A DNA stretch of 47,758 nucleotides, from positions 1 through 47,758 of the forward strand of contig DATGIQ010000324.1 of assembly GCA_035295665.1 (NCBI GenBank), written 5' to 3'. The notes below the pieces were generated by a model. That model was not told where the DNA came from. It saw only the letters and a program-made list of their open reading frames with translations, and did no database searches. Shown piece after piece: positions 41,260-47,758 of this stretch; within the stretch, counting starts at the first letter, position 1; every line of letters starts with the position of its first letter. Origin of the DNA: DATGIQ01 sp035295665 (lineage in GTDB: Bacteria; Planctomycetota; Planctomycetia; Gemmatales; Gemmataceae). The translations under genes and the position numbers were made by a program.

Positions 41260-43497
41260 ATGAAAATCCCTTCGACGCGGGCTCGTGTCGCCGGCCAGGT
41301 AGGAACGCTGAAGGGCGGGGAATCACCCGCGCTCCGCAGATTGCTATGCAGCCGATCGCTGGCGGCCGCGTTGTTTGCTTGCGCTGCGGCTCTTGCGATG
41401 GTTCTTCTCGGGCAGCCTGTGGCAGCGAGTTTTGTCACCGCGCCTGTCTACCCAGCGGGCCCTGGTCCTAGCTACGTGGCCGTGGGCGATTTCAACGGCG
41501 ACGGTATCCCCGACCTCGCGGTCGCCAACTATGGGAGCGATCCCCCCTATCGAGATGGCGGAGCGACCATCTTCCTCGGCAAGGGTGACGGCACCTTCCT
41601 ACCTCCGCAGAATTACCGCATCGGTGCCCCAGCTGGCTCTTTGGCCCTCGGCGACTTCAATGGCGATGGCAAGCTGGACCTCGTGACCGTGAACGGAAAT
41701 GCTACGATCAGCGTAGTGTTGGGCAATGGCGACGGCACCTTCCAGGCCGCACAGAGCTTTGCGCCCGGATTCCTCGACCCCACGGCTATCGCGGTGGCTG
41801 ATTTCAACGGCGACGGTAGGCTCGACTTGGCCGTAGCAGGCGAGACCAGAGATTTTATCAAGGTAGTCAGTGTCTTGCTCGGTAACGGCGACGGTACGTT
41901 TCAGGCACCCCAAAACTATGCTACGGCCTCCGCCTTTGCCGTGGCCGTGGGCGACTTTAACGGCGACGGCATTGCCGATCTCGCCAGCGTCGGCGGGGGC
42001 AGTCTGAGCATCTTTGTCGGCAATGGCGACGGCACGTTCCAGCCTGGGGCGAGTTACGCCGTGTACGGCCAAGCGGTGGTCGTAGGCGACTTCAACGGTG
42101 ATCGCATCCCCGACCTTGCCGTGGCTGGTGTGTATATCCTGCTGGGCAACGGCGACGGCACCTTCGGGCCGGCCCAAGGCTCTGACGCCGGCTTCAGACC
42201 GCAATCGGTAGCGACCGGTGACTTCAACCACGACGGTCATCTGGATCTGGCCGTGGGCACGGAACCGGGGACGGTGAGCATCCTCGTGGGGAACGGCGAT
42301 GGCACCTTCCAAGCAGCGCAGGGCTTTGCTACGGGGCTGGCAAGCTCCCTAGCCGTGGCGGACTTCAATGGCGATGGCCATCTCGATATCGCGGTGGCCG
42401 GACCAGCGGGGCTGTTCATCCTGCTGGGCAAGGGTGACGCCGCCTTCCCGGCCGCCAGGACGTACGCCTTGGACGCCTTAAGCCCTCCGGTAGCGGTGGG
42501 CGACTTCAATGGCGACGGGCTCCCCGACCTCGCCGTGGCCAATCAAGTCGCCAGCGGCACGGTCCTGATCCTGCTCGGCAAGGGGGACGGCACCTTCCAG
42601 CCCGCCCAACGCTTTCCGGCCGGCGACTATCCCGCGTCCCTGGTCGTGGCGGATATGAACGGCGACGGCATTGCCGACCTCGCTCTCCTCAATCCCGCTA
42701 CCGTGAGCGCCGTGCGGATCTTCTTCGGCAACGGCGATGGGAGCTTCCGCTCCGGTGGGACGTACGCGGTCGGACCCTTTGCCGGGGCCCTGGCGCTCGG
42801 GGACTTCAACGGCGACGGCATCCCCGATCTGGCGGTGGCCAATAGCGGCTTTGTGCGCTCCGGTCTGGGCACCACGGTGAGCGTGTTGTTGGGCAATGGC
42901 GACGGGTCTTTCCAGCCGGCCAAGGACTACTGGGTGGGTGGTGACGGGCCCAACTCGGTGGCCGTGGGTGATTTCAACGGTGACGGCCACGTCGACATCG
43001 CGGTAACCTACGACTTGGCGATCGGGCCGAACTCCAGTACGTTGAGTATCTTGTTCGGCAATGGCGACGGCACGTTCCAGCCACCGCAAAGCTGTCCGAC
43101 TGTTTCCACGTCTGCGGCGGCCGTGCTGGTGGGGGACTTCAACAACGACGGACATCCGGACGTGGCTCTTCTCCATAATGATGGCAGTGTGAGTGTGCTC
43201 TTAGGCAACGGCGACGGCACGTTCCAGGCCGCACACACCTTCGCAGTGGGAGCGGGCTCCCTGGCCATCGGCGATTTCAATCGCGACGGCTTCCTGGACC
43301 TCGTCGCTGCCCTGGATGGCGCGGTAGGCCTCTTGTTGGGCAAGGGCGACGGCACGTTTCAGGCGGCGCAAGATTACCCCGTCGGCCGTTATCCCTTCCC
43401 CATTGCGGTAGCGGATTTCAACGGCGATGGCTATGCGGACGTAGCCGTCGGTTATGAATTCGGCGTGGTCATCCTGCTCAATGCGGCGGACTGGTAA
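41260..43497 (+). CDS. Secreted FG-GAP/VCBS repeat protein, 14 repeats
   Basis: The start at MKIPSTRARV (ATG 41260) is chosen because it precedes a signal-peptide-like segment (SLAAALFACAAALAMVLLGQ, ending about PVAAS). The rest of the 745-aa product consists of 14 near-perfect repeats of 40-58 residues. Each has the core VAVGDFNGDGIPDLAVAN followed by a strand and LLGNGDGTFQ. The D-F-N-x-D-G-x-x-D loops are calcium-binding sites like those of integrin alpha beta-propellers, so two seven-bladed propellers, or one long array, are likely. There is no catalytic domain, anchor or PEP-CTERM signal at the end (VVILLNAADW). Such proteins are often extracellular and adhesive. It is divergent from the HAF gene. 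Confidence 0.88.
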   Translation: MKIPSTRARVAGQVGTLKGGESPALRRLLCSRSLAAALFACAAALAMVLLGQPVAASFVTAPVYPAGPGPSYVAVGDFNGDGIPDLAVANYGSDPPYRDGGATIFLGKGDGTFLPPQNYRIGAPAGSLALGDFNGDGKLDLVTVNGNATISVVLGNGDGTFQAAQSFAPGFLDPTAIAVADFNGDGRLDLAVAGETRDFIKVVSVLLGNGDGTFQAPQNYATASAFAVAVGDFNGDGIADLASVGGGSLSIFVGNGDGTFQPGASYAVYGQAVVVGDFNGDRIPDLAVAGVYILLGNGDGTFGPAQGSDAGFRPQSVATGDFNHDGHLDLAVGTEPGTVSILVGNGDGTFQAAQGFATGLASSLAVADFNGDGHLDIAVAGPAGLFILLGKGDAAFPAARTYALDALSPPVAVGDFNGDGLPDLAVANQVASGTVLILLGKGDGTFQPAQRFPAGDYPASLVVADMNGDGIADLALLNPATVSAVRIFFGNGDGSFRSGGTYAVGPFAGALALGDFNGDGIPDLAVANSGFVRSGLGTTVSVLLGNGDGSFQPAKDYWVGGDGPNSVAVGDFNGDGHVDIAVTYDLAIGPNSSTLSILFGNGDGTFQPPQSCPTVSTSAAAVLVGDFNNDGHPDVALLHNDGSVSVLLGNGDGTFQAAHTFAVGAGSLAIGDFNRDGFLDLVAALDGAVGLLLGKGDGTFQAAQDYPVGRYPFPIAVADFNGDGYADVAVGYEFGVVILLNAADW

Positions 43498-43899
43498 GAC
43501 GGCCAAGGCTGAGCAACGTCGCAACCGCGACCCTTGTGCTGCCGAGTGTACAGCCCCAGATCGAACAGGCGAAGGCAGCTTGCCCCTGCGCGGCGACGGT
43601 GACAGCCAGGAATGGCCCCAGTGCCGCCCCTCCACATAGAAGTTACTGCATCGACGAGATCCACCTGGACAGGCGGACGATCTTGCGGCAACTCCCAGCG
43701 GGATCGGCCAACTCAATCAATCAGTGAGAAGGCGAGAAGCGATAGCGCGGCTGCATGGGCCAGCCGCAGCTCAGGGAACGAGATCCTATCCTACGAACTG
43801 CCCGCCGAGTTATAATCAGAGCTACCAGCCCGCAACATCCGCGCCACCCTGGCCCTGGGCAGCCTGGGTTAGCGCGGCCGTAATCCAAGGGCACCGGAT
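43498..43899 (+). other. Intergenic stretch before arfB
   Basis: No gene is supported in these 402 bases. A TATAAT hexamer at 43811-43816 lies 84 bases before the arfB start, but no good -35 is seen. Two open plus-strand frames are Arg/Pro-rich and overlap the end of the FG-GAP gene. Confidence 0.35.
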
Positions 43900-44319
43900 A
43901 TGTTGGAAGTTGATCACCTGATCCAGATCCCCGAGAGCGAGTTCCAATGGCGCTTCGTCCGCGCCGGTGGGCCGGGCGGCCAGAATGTCAACAAAGTTGC
44001 GTCCAAGGCGGTGCTGCGCTGGAATGTGGGCGGCAGTCCCAGCCTGCCGGCCGAGGTGAAGATGCGCCTCCGTGCTCAGCAACGACGGCGGATCACGTCC
44101 GCGGGTGAGCTGGTGCTCAACTCGCAGCGGTTCCGGGATCAGGAACGGAATCGGCAGGACTGCCTGGAGAAGTTGTGCCAGCTCATCCGTCAGGCGGCCG
44201 CCGTTCCAAAGCCTCGCAAACGAACCAAGCCGACGCGCAGCGCCCGGGCTGCACGGCTCCGTACCAAACGCCGCCGCCAAGCGATCAAGATGGGCAGGAA
44301 GAGGCCGGCCGAGGAATGA
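43900..44319 (+). CDS. arfB: Alternative ribosome-rescue factor / peptidyl-tRNA hydrolase ArfB
   Basis: The 139-aa protein is a release-factor-like hydrolase that enters the A site of ribosomes stalled on mRNA lacking a stop codon and releases the nascent chain. The catalytic GGQ lies at residues 26-28 in RAGGPGGQNVNKVASKAVLR. The domain-3 fold continues through LRAQQRRRITSAGELVLNSQ and RNRQDCLEKL. The C-terminal 40 residues are very basic (RTKPTRSARAARLRTKRRRQ), as needed for inserting into the mRNA channel. The codon-recognition domain of true release factors is absent, so ArfB (YaeJ) is preferred over a truncated prfA or prfB. The lactate permease gene follows 118 bases later. Confidence 0.92.
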   Translation: MLEVDHLIQIPESEFQWRFVRAGGPGGQNVNKVASKAVLRWNVGGSPSLPAEVKMRLRAQQRRRITSAGELVLNSQRFRDQERNRQDCLEKLCQLIRQAAAVPKPRKRTKPTRSARAARLRTKRRRQAIKMGRKRPAEE

Positions 44320-44437
44320 AATTGATCCCCCTCATAGACAGGAAGAGTTTCTACCGCGTCGAACGGGCTGTGCTTGCAACTTCCGCGCTTCCCCTTACAA
44401 TCCCCAGAATCCCCCTGCCGCGCCGAGGACTCTCCGC

Positions 44438-46339
44438 ATGCTTTGGGCGTATTATCAGCAAAACCTCGATCCCCTTTCCAACCGCCTGCTCTCCACCGCA
44501 TTCGCGGCCCTTCCGGTGATCGTGCTGTTTTGGTTGCTGGTTCCACGCCGCTGGCCGGCTCCTCGGGCAGCTCTCGGTGGGGCGATCGCGGCATTGCTGG
44601 TCGCCTGGTTCGTTTACCGGATGCCGCCCCTCATGGCCATCATGGCCTTCGTTCACGGCGCCGGTTTTGGCTTACTGCCGGTGGGCTGGACGATCTTCAA
44701 CGCCATGCTGCTCTACAACGTCACCGTCGAAAGCGGGCACTTCCGCACGGTCCGCCGATCCGTCGCCGGTTTGTCGGCGGATGCACGAATCCAAGCCATC
44801 TTGATCGCTTTTGCCTTTGGCGCCTTCCTGGAAGGGGCCGCGGGGGGCGGAACGCCGGTGGCCATCTGCGGCGCCATCATGGTCGGACTGGGATTCGACC
44901 CGTTTCTTTCGGCTGTCTTGTGCCTGATCGCGAACACATCGCCCGTGGCTTATGGCGGGCTCGGTACGCCCTTGATCACGCTGACAGGCGTCACCAACTT
45001 GCCGACCGAAACGCTGAGCATCATGGCCGGCCACCAATTGCCGCTCTTATCCTTTGCCGTGCCGATTTACATGATCAAATGCATGTGCACCTGGAAACAG
45101 ACCTTGGAGGTGTGGCCGGCTCTCCTCGTAGCCGGCGGTTCGTTCAGCGTATTCCAGTTCACCTTTGCGACGCTCCATCACTACGTGCCGGGGCTGGTCC
45201 TCTACCCGATGACCGATATCGGCGGCGGCATTTTTTCGCTGATCATCACCGCCATTTTCCTGAAGTTTTGGAAGCCGCACACCGAATGGCACTTCTCTTC
45301 CCGGCAAGCGGACAAGAAGAAGGGGGGTGAGAAAAACGGGACCGATTTCAATCGGCTTGTGCCGTTGAGTTCTTTGGGTTCAGGTCCGGCGAGCTCCTCG
45401 TCTGATTCGCAAGAGCCTCCCCTCACCGCCTGGAAAATCGGCGTCGCATGGGCGCCTTATGCGTTGATGTCGCTATTGCTCTTATGGACGGGTCTGGTGC
45501 GACAAAAGGAACAACACGGTCCTGTACATATCGGTCCGCTGCGTACCAAGTACGCCTTTGAGATCTATGCCCTGCATGACCAATCGCATCGGGATCCGAG
45601 GCTTGTACCAGTCCGAACAGAGCAGGTTGCGGCCCTGGCGATCGGAAGTACCGATCCGCTGGGAGCGATCGTCAACGCCTACAGCGCGCGGCAATGGGCG
45701 CCCCGGGCGGAAAAAGCCGAGTTTGATTTCGCCTGGCTGACGGCGCCGGGCTCGGCAGTATTCGCTGCCGCACTGCTGTCAATGCTTCTGCTGCGGATGA
45801 GTCCGGCGCAGGTGGGACGTGTGTTCCACCGCACCTTTTTCCAAATGCGTATTCCGATCCCCACCATTGCCTGCATGCTGGGGCTCAGTTATGTCACCCG
45901 TTATGCCGGCCTCGACGCAACCTTGGGAGTCGCCTTCGCGGAGACGGGGCCGCTCTATCCGTTTTTCGCGGCAATTCTCGGTTGGCTCGGGGTCTTCCTC
46001 ACCGGCACCGATGCAGGAAGCAACGCCCTGTTCGGCAGTCTGCAAAAAATCACCGCCACGGAGGTCTTCAAGGGCGGCGCGTTTCACTACCTGGGTTTGG
46101 CCCAGTCTCAGATTCTCATCTGCACCGCGAACAGCACGGGCGGCGTCATGGGCAAAATGATCGATGCCCAGAGCATTTGCGTGGCCACGGCCGCAACCCA
46201 TCAACTCGGCAAGGAGGCGGATATCTTCAAAGCCGTCTTCTGGCACAGCATCCTATTGGCCATCGTGGTCGGCGGCTTGACGATGCTGCAAGCCTACGTG
46301 CCTCCCTTTACCTTGCTGGTGCCGACCCTCAAGGGATGA
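44438..46339 (+). CDS. lldP: L-lactate permease with soluble insertion
   Basis: A proton-coupled lactate (or glycolate) symporter of the LctP family in the inner membrane. The start at MLWAYYQQNLDPLSNR has GAGGA ten bases upstream; the frame is open further but runs antisense-like over arfB. Family landmarks are FAFGAFLEGAAGGGTPVAI, LIANTSPVAYGGLGTPLITL, PVWP-like helix positions, FLTGTDAGSNALFGSLQKIT and GGVMGKMIDAQSICVA. About 12-14 membrane helices are predicted. At 633 aa it is about 80 residues longer than the E. coli protein; the extra is a Ser/Gly-rich linker and a polar loop (around residues 285-430, including KKKGGEKNGTDFNRL). It follows arfB on the same strand and is convergent with the SDR gene. 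Confidence 0.92.
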   Translation: MLWAYYQQNLDPLSNRLLSTAFAALPVIVLFWLLVPRRWPAPRAALGGAIAALLVAWFVYRMPPLMAIMAFVHGAGFGLLPVGWTIFNAMLLYNVTVESGHFRTVRRSVAGLSADARIQAILIAFAFGAFLEGAAGGGTPVAICGAIMVGLGFDPFLSAVLCLIANTSPVAYGGLGTPLITLTGVTNLPTETLSIMAGHQLPLLSFAVPIYMIKCMCTWKQTLEVWPALLVAGGSFSVFQFTFATLHHYVPGLVLYPMTDIGGGIFSLIITAIFLKFWKPHTEWHFSSRQADKKKGGEKNGTDFNRLVPLSSLGSGPASSSSDSQEPPLTAWKIGVAWAPYALMSLLLLWTGLVRQKEQHGPVHIGPLRTKYAFEIYALHDQSHRDPRLVPVRTEQVAALAIGSTDPLGAIVNAYSARQWAPRAEKAEFDFAWLTAPGSAVFAAALLSMLLLRMSPAQVGRVFHRTFFQMRIPIPTIACMLGLSYVTRYAGLDATLGVAFAETGPLYPFFAAILGWLGVFLTGTDAGSNALFGSLQKITATEVFKGGAFHYLGLAQSQILICTANSTGGVMGKMIDAQSICVATAATHQLGKEADIFKAVFWHSILLAIVVGGLTMLQAYVPPFTLLVPTLKG

Positions 46340-46377
46340 CTCTCGGGAATCGAGAATGGCAGGAACCGGAGCGGGGT

Positions 46378-47538
46378 TCAAGGCTGCCCTATGGGCGCCC
46401 GCGGCGCAGCCCCTTCCGCCTTGCGGGTCTTCCGTTTTCCCCAGCGATCCTGAATGGCAAAATCGATCAGCCGGTGAAGGCAGGCTGTGTCGATCCGCGG
46501 ACACGGCAGGGAGGGGGCAGCTGCAAGGGTGTTGGTGCAATCAAACGTGGGCTCCTGGGCCCAGTACGGAGCATACCGGCCCACGTATTCGTAGAAATGC
46601 CGTTCGATTTCGTTCAGCGTGCCGTCGGCCAAGCCGGCAGGACCGACAAACTGGGGACCGTAGTAGCCAAAATGGCTACACATCGCCTCTTCAATCTCTC
46701 GCGCCCGTACCGGTTCTGGAGGCGCCAGGTGATAGGTTTGGCCATGATGCTCGGGATGGAGTACCAGGTACGTGGTCACGGCGGAGACCCAATCGACACA
46801 AATCAGGTTGCGTGTCTCATTCCCTGTGAGATTCAGACGCACCGGCACGTGCCATCGCCCGTCCTCCTGCAAATGGGCGAACTGCCGCAGCATCCACGCA
46901 AATTGGAAATAGCTGTAAAGGCCGTGATAAGTCGTGGTGTAACCCGTTCGGGAATCACCCACAATCGTTGCCGGCCGGTAGACCGTCAAGCGATCGAGAA
47001 AGTCCGCCGCTCGCACCAGCTTTTCCGCTTCATACTTGCACGCTTCATAATCATTGCGGAACTCCGCATCATGATCCACATCCGCCTCGAAAATGGTGCC
47101 GGACTGTTTCCCGCATACGTAAGCCGTCGACATGTAATGCAGCTGGCGGATGCCGGCTTGGCGGCAAAATTGGAGCACGTTCGCTGTCCCCGTGAGATTG
47201 GAAAGCCAGGGATCGGCCTCGCGATCCTTGCCAAAAAAGGTCAAACTGGCCGCGTTATGGAGCAAGGACGAACAATTCTGGAAGGCCCAGCGGCGTGCTT
47301 CCGCCGTCAGTCCCAGGCCGGCAAAGGTGATATCCCCCTCCAGACAAACGGGCCGAGGAAACGGGTGGGATAGCTCCCGTTCCCAATGGCTCATCACGGA
47401 CTCCAGGCGGTCCTGGGCCGATTCACGCCCCGTGGATCGAATGAGCACGGCGACGGGAACTCCTTCCAGGAGCAAATCGCGCAGCAAATATTGACCGACA
47501 AGGCCGGTGGAACCGGTGAGCAACAGATACTGGGACAT
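46378..47538 (-). CDS. NAD(P)-dependent SDR / thioester-reductase-like protein
   Basis: An extended short-chain dehydrogenase of the type found in fatty acyl-CoA and carrier-protein thioester reductases. The start at MSQYLLLTGSTGLVG places the Rossmann motif TGSTGLVG at residues 8-15. Later motifs are LEGDITFAGLGL, LLHNAASLTFFG, the Ser in LHYMSTAYVCG, and the Y-x-x-x-K pair in DYEACKYEAEKL. TVYRPATIVGDSRTGYTTTY and LICVDWV follow as in that group. The last 70 residues are poorly conserved and end in a basic tail. No adenylation or carrier domain is fused or adjacent, so the substrate is unknown. An eight-G tract precedes the ATG by eight bases. Confidence 0.85.
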   Translation of the reverse strand: MSQYLLLTGSTGLVGQYLLRDLLLEGVPVAVLIRSTGRESAQDRLESVMSHWERELSHPFPRPVCLEGDITFAGLGLTAEARRWAFQNCSSLLHNAASLTFFGKDREADPWLSNLTGTANVLQFCRQAGIRQLHYMSTAYVCGKQSGTIFEADVDHDAEFRNDYEACKYEAEKLVRAADFLDRLTVYRPATIVGDSRTGYTTTYHGLYSYFQFAWMLRQFAHLQEDGRWHVPVRLNLTGNETRNLICVDWVSAVTTYLVLHPEHHGQTYHLAPPEPVRAREIEEAMCSHFGYYGPQFVGPAGLADGTLNEIERHFYEYVGRYAPYWAQEPTFDCTNTLAAAPSLPCPRIDTACLHRLIDFAIQDRWGKRKTRKAEGAAPRAPIGQP

Positions 47539-47546
47539 GGTGCAGA

Positions 47547-47554
47547 CCCCCCCC
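47547..47554 (-). promoter_or_regulatory. Eight-G tract before the SDR gene start
   Basis: Minus strand: eight G residues, then TCTGCACC and ATG. It has the same length, TCT trinucleotide and spacing to the start as the tract before the HAF gene at 40845-40852. Confidence 0.35.
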
Positions 47555-47598
47555 ATGTTTCCGATGAATCCCGAGCGCATGGCTCCTCGCGTCCGATC

Positions 47599-47628
47599 CG
47601 TATACTGGCCGCGAGAGACAATTCACAA
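47599..47628 (-). promoter_or_regulatory. Possible promoter for the SDR gene
   Basis: Minus strand TTGTGA and TATACG are 18 bases apart; the -10 lies about 60 bases before the ATG. The match is moderate. The remaining bases to the right edge show no gene. Confidence 0.3.
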
Positions 47629-47758
47629 GGAACAACCTAGGAAAACAAGGAGCCATCGGAAGGACCCGGCGGGTGGAAGAATGCAGCGGATCTGCCGAGG
47701 ATAGGATACGCGATCCTGCTTCTGATTACTTGGCGGTGCACGAGGCTCAAAAAAATGG

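Noticed and set aside
41500..43450. Regular repeats that could suggest a CRISPR or tandem array
   Set aside because: The periodicity is the in-frame FG-GAP protein repeat; spacers are coding and variable in length, without dyad symmetry. No CRISPR array was seen elsewhere.
41164..43549. 12-base direct repeat TGCTGCCGAGTG on both sides of the FG-GAP gene (41164-41175 and 43538-43549)
   Set aside because: One short exact match about 2.4 kb apart is not enough for a duplication or element boundary; no inverted repeats or transposase accompany it.
1..47758. tRNA, rRNA, riboswitches, phage genes, complete insertion sequences, integrases
   Set aside because: Looked for characteristic motifs by eye and found none that could be supported; a covariance-model search would be needed to exclude small RNAs.

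Overview
The window (about 60% GC by eye) looks like a chromosomal segment of a planctomycete, most likely a member of the Gemmatales. The signs are an ECF sigma factor translationally coupled to a membrane Ser/Thr kinase with TPRs, a giant surface protein carrying the N-terminal motif LEVLEDRTLLS, a Tat-exported DUF1501 protein, HAF and FG-GAP repeat proteins, and loose gene packing with many decayed fragments. These assignments rest on motif recognition only; no database search was run.

Layout. 1-2.2 kb (minus strand): a lipoprotein gene cut by the left edge, a 90-aa protein, an RluA-type pseudouridine synthase and a broken piece of the YgiQ C-terminal domain. 2.2-12 kb (minus strand): an accessory-looking stretch ending at an intact ygiQ radical-SAM gene. 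Two further copies of only the YgiQ C-terminal domain lie downstream in the same orientation. Between the copies sit a secreted hydrolase/propeller protein, a membrane-anchored 319-aa protein, an IS66 transposase remnant, a three-PAS hybrid histidine kinase and a frameshifted nuclease-like remnant. This arrangement suggests repeated insertion or duplication at the 3' end of ygiQ. 12-18 kb (plus strand): two small proteins, a truncated Uma2-type nuclease remnant, then a promoter, ECF sigma factor and Ser/Thr kinase-TPR protein that probably form one signalling unit. 18.1-24.4 kb: a single 2092-aa surface protein, closed by a bidirectional terminator.

24.4-29.8 kb (minus strand): a glycogen debranching gene followed by maltooligosyltrehalose synthase, two of the three enzymes of the TreX-TreY-TreZ route from glycogen to trehalose. 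30.1-32.5 kb: a secreted fusion of a serine beta-lactamase/PBP-like domain with a VanX-type D-Ala-D-Ala dipeptidase. 32.5-38 kb: a PIN-domain remnant, then two tandem APC-superfamily permeases, the second with universal-stress-protein-like C-terminal domains. 38-43.5 kb: DUF1501 protein, an orphan coding-like tail, a HAF-repeat PEP-CTERM-like gene broken by one frameshift, and a 14-repeat FG-GAP protein. 43.9-47.5 kb: ribosome-rescue factor ArfB, an L-lactate permease with a soluble insertion, and a thioester-reductase-like SDR protein.

No rRNA, tRNA, CRISPR array, intact transposon or integrase was recognised. The points most worth following are the three-copy YgiQ C-terminal arrangement, the beta-lactamase/VanX fusion, the kinase with a lectin-like C-terminal tail, and two genes sharing an eight-G tract eight bases before the start codon.
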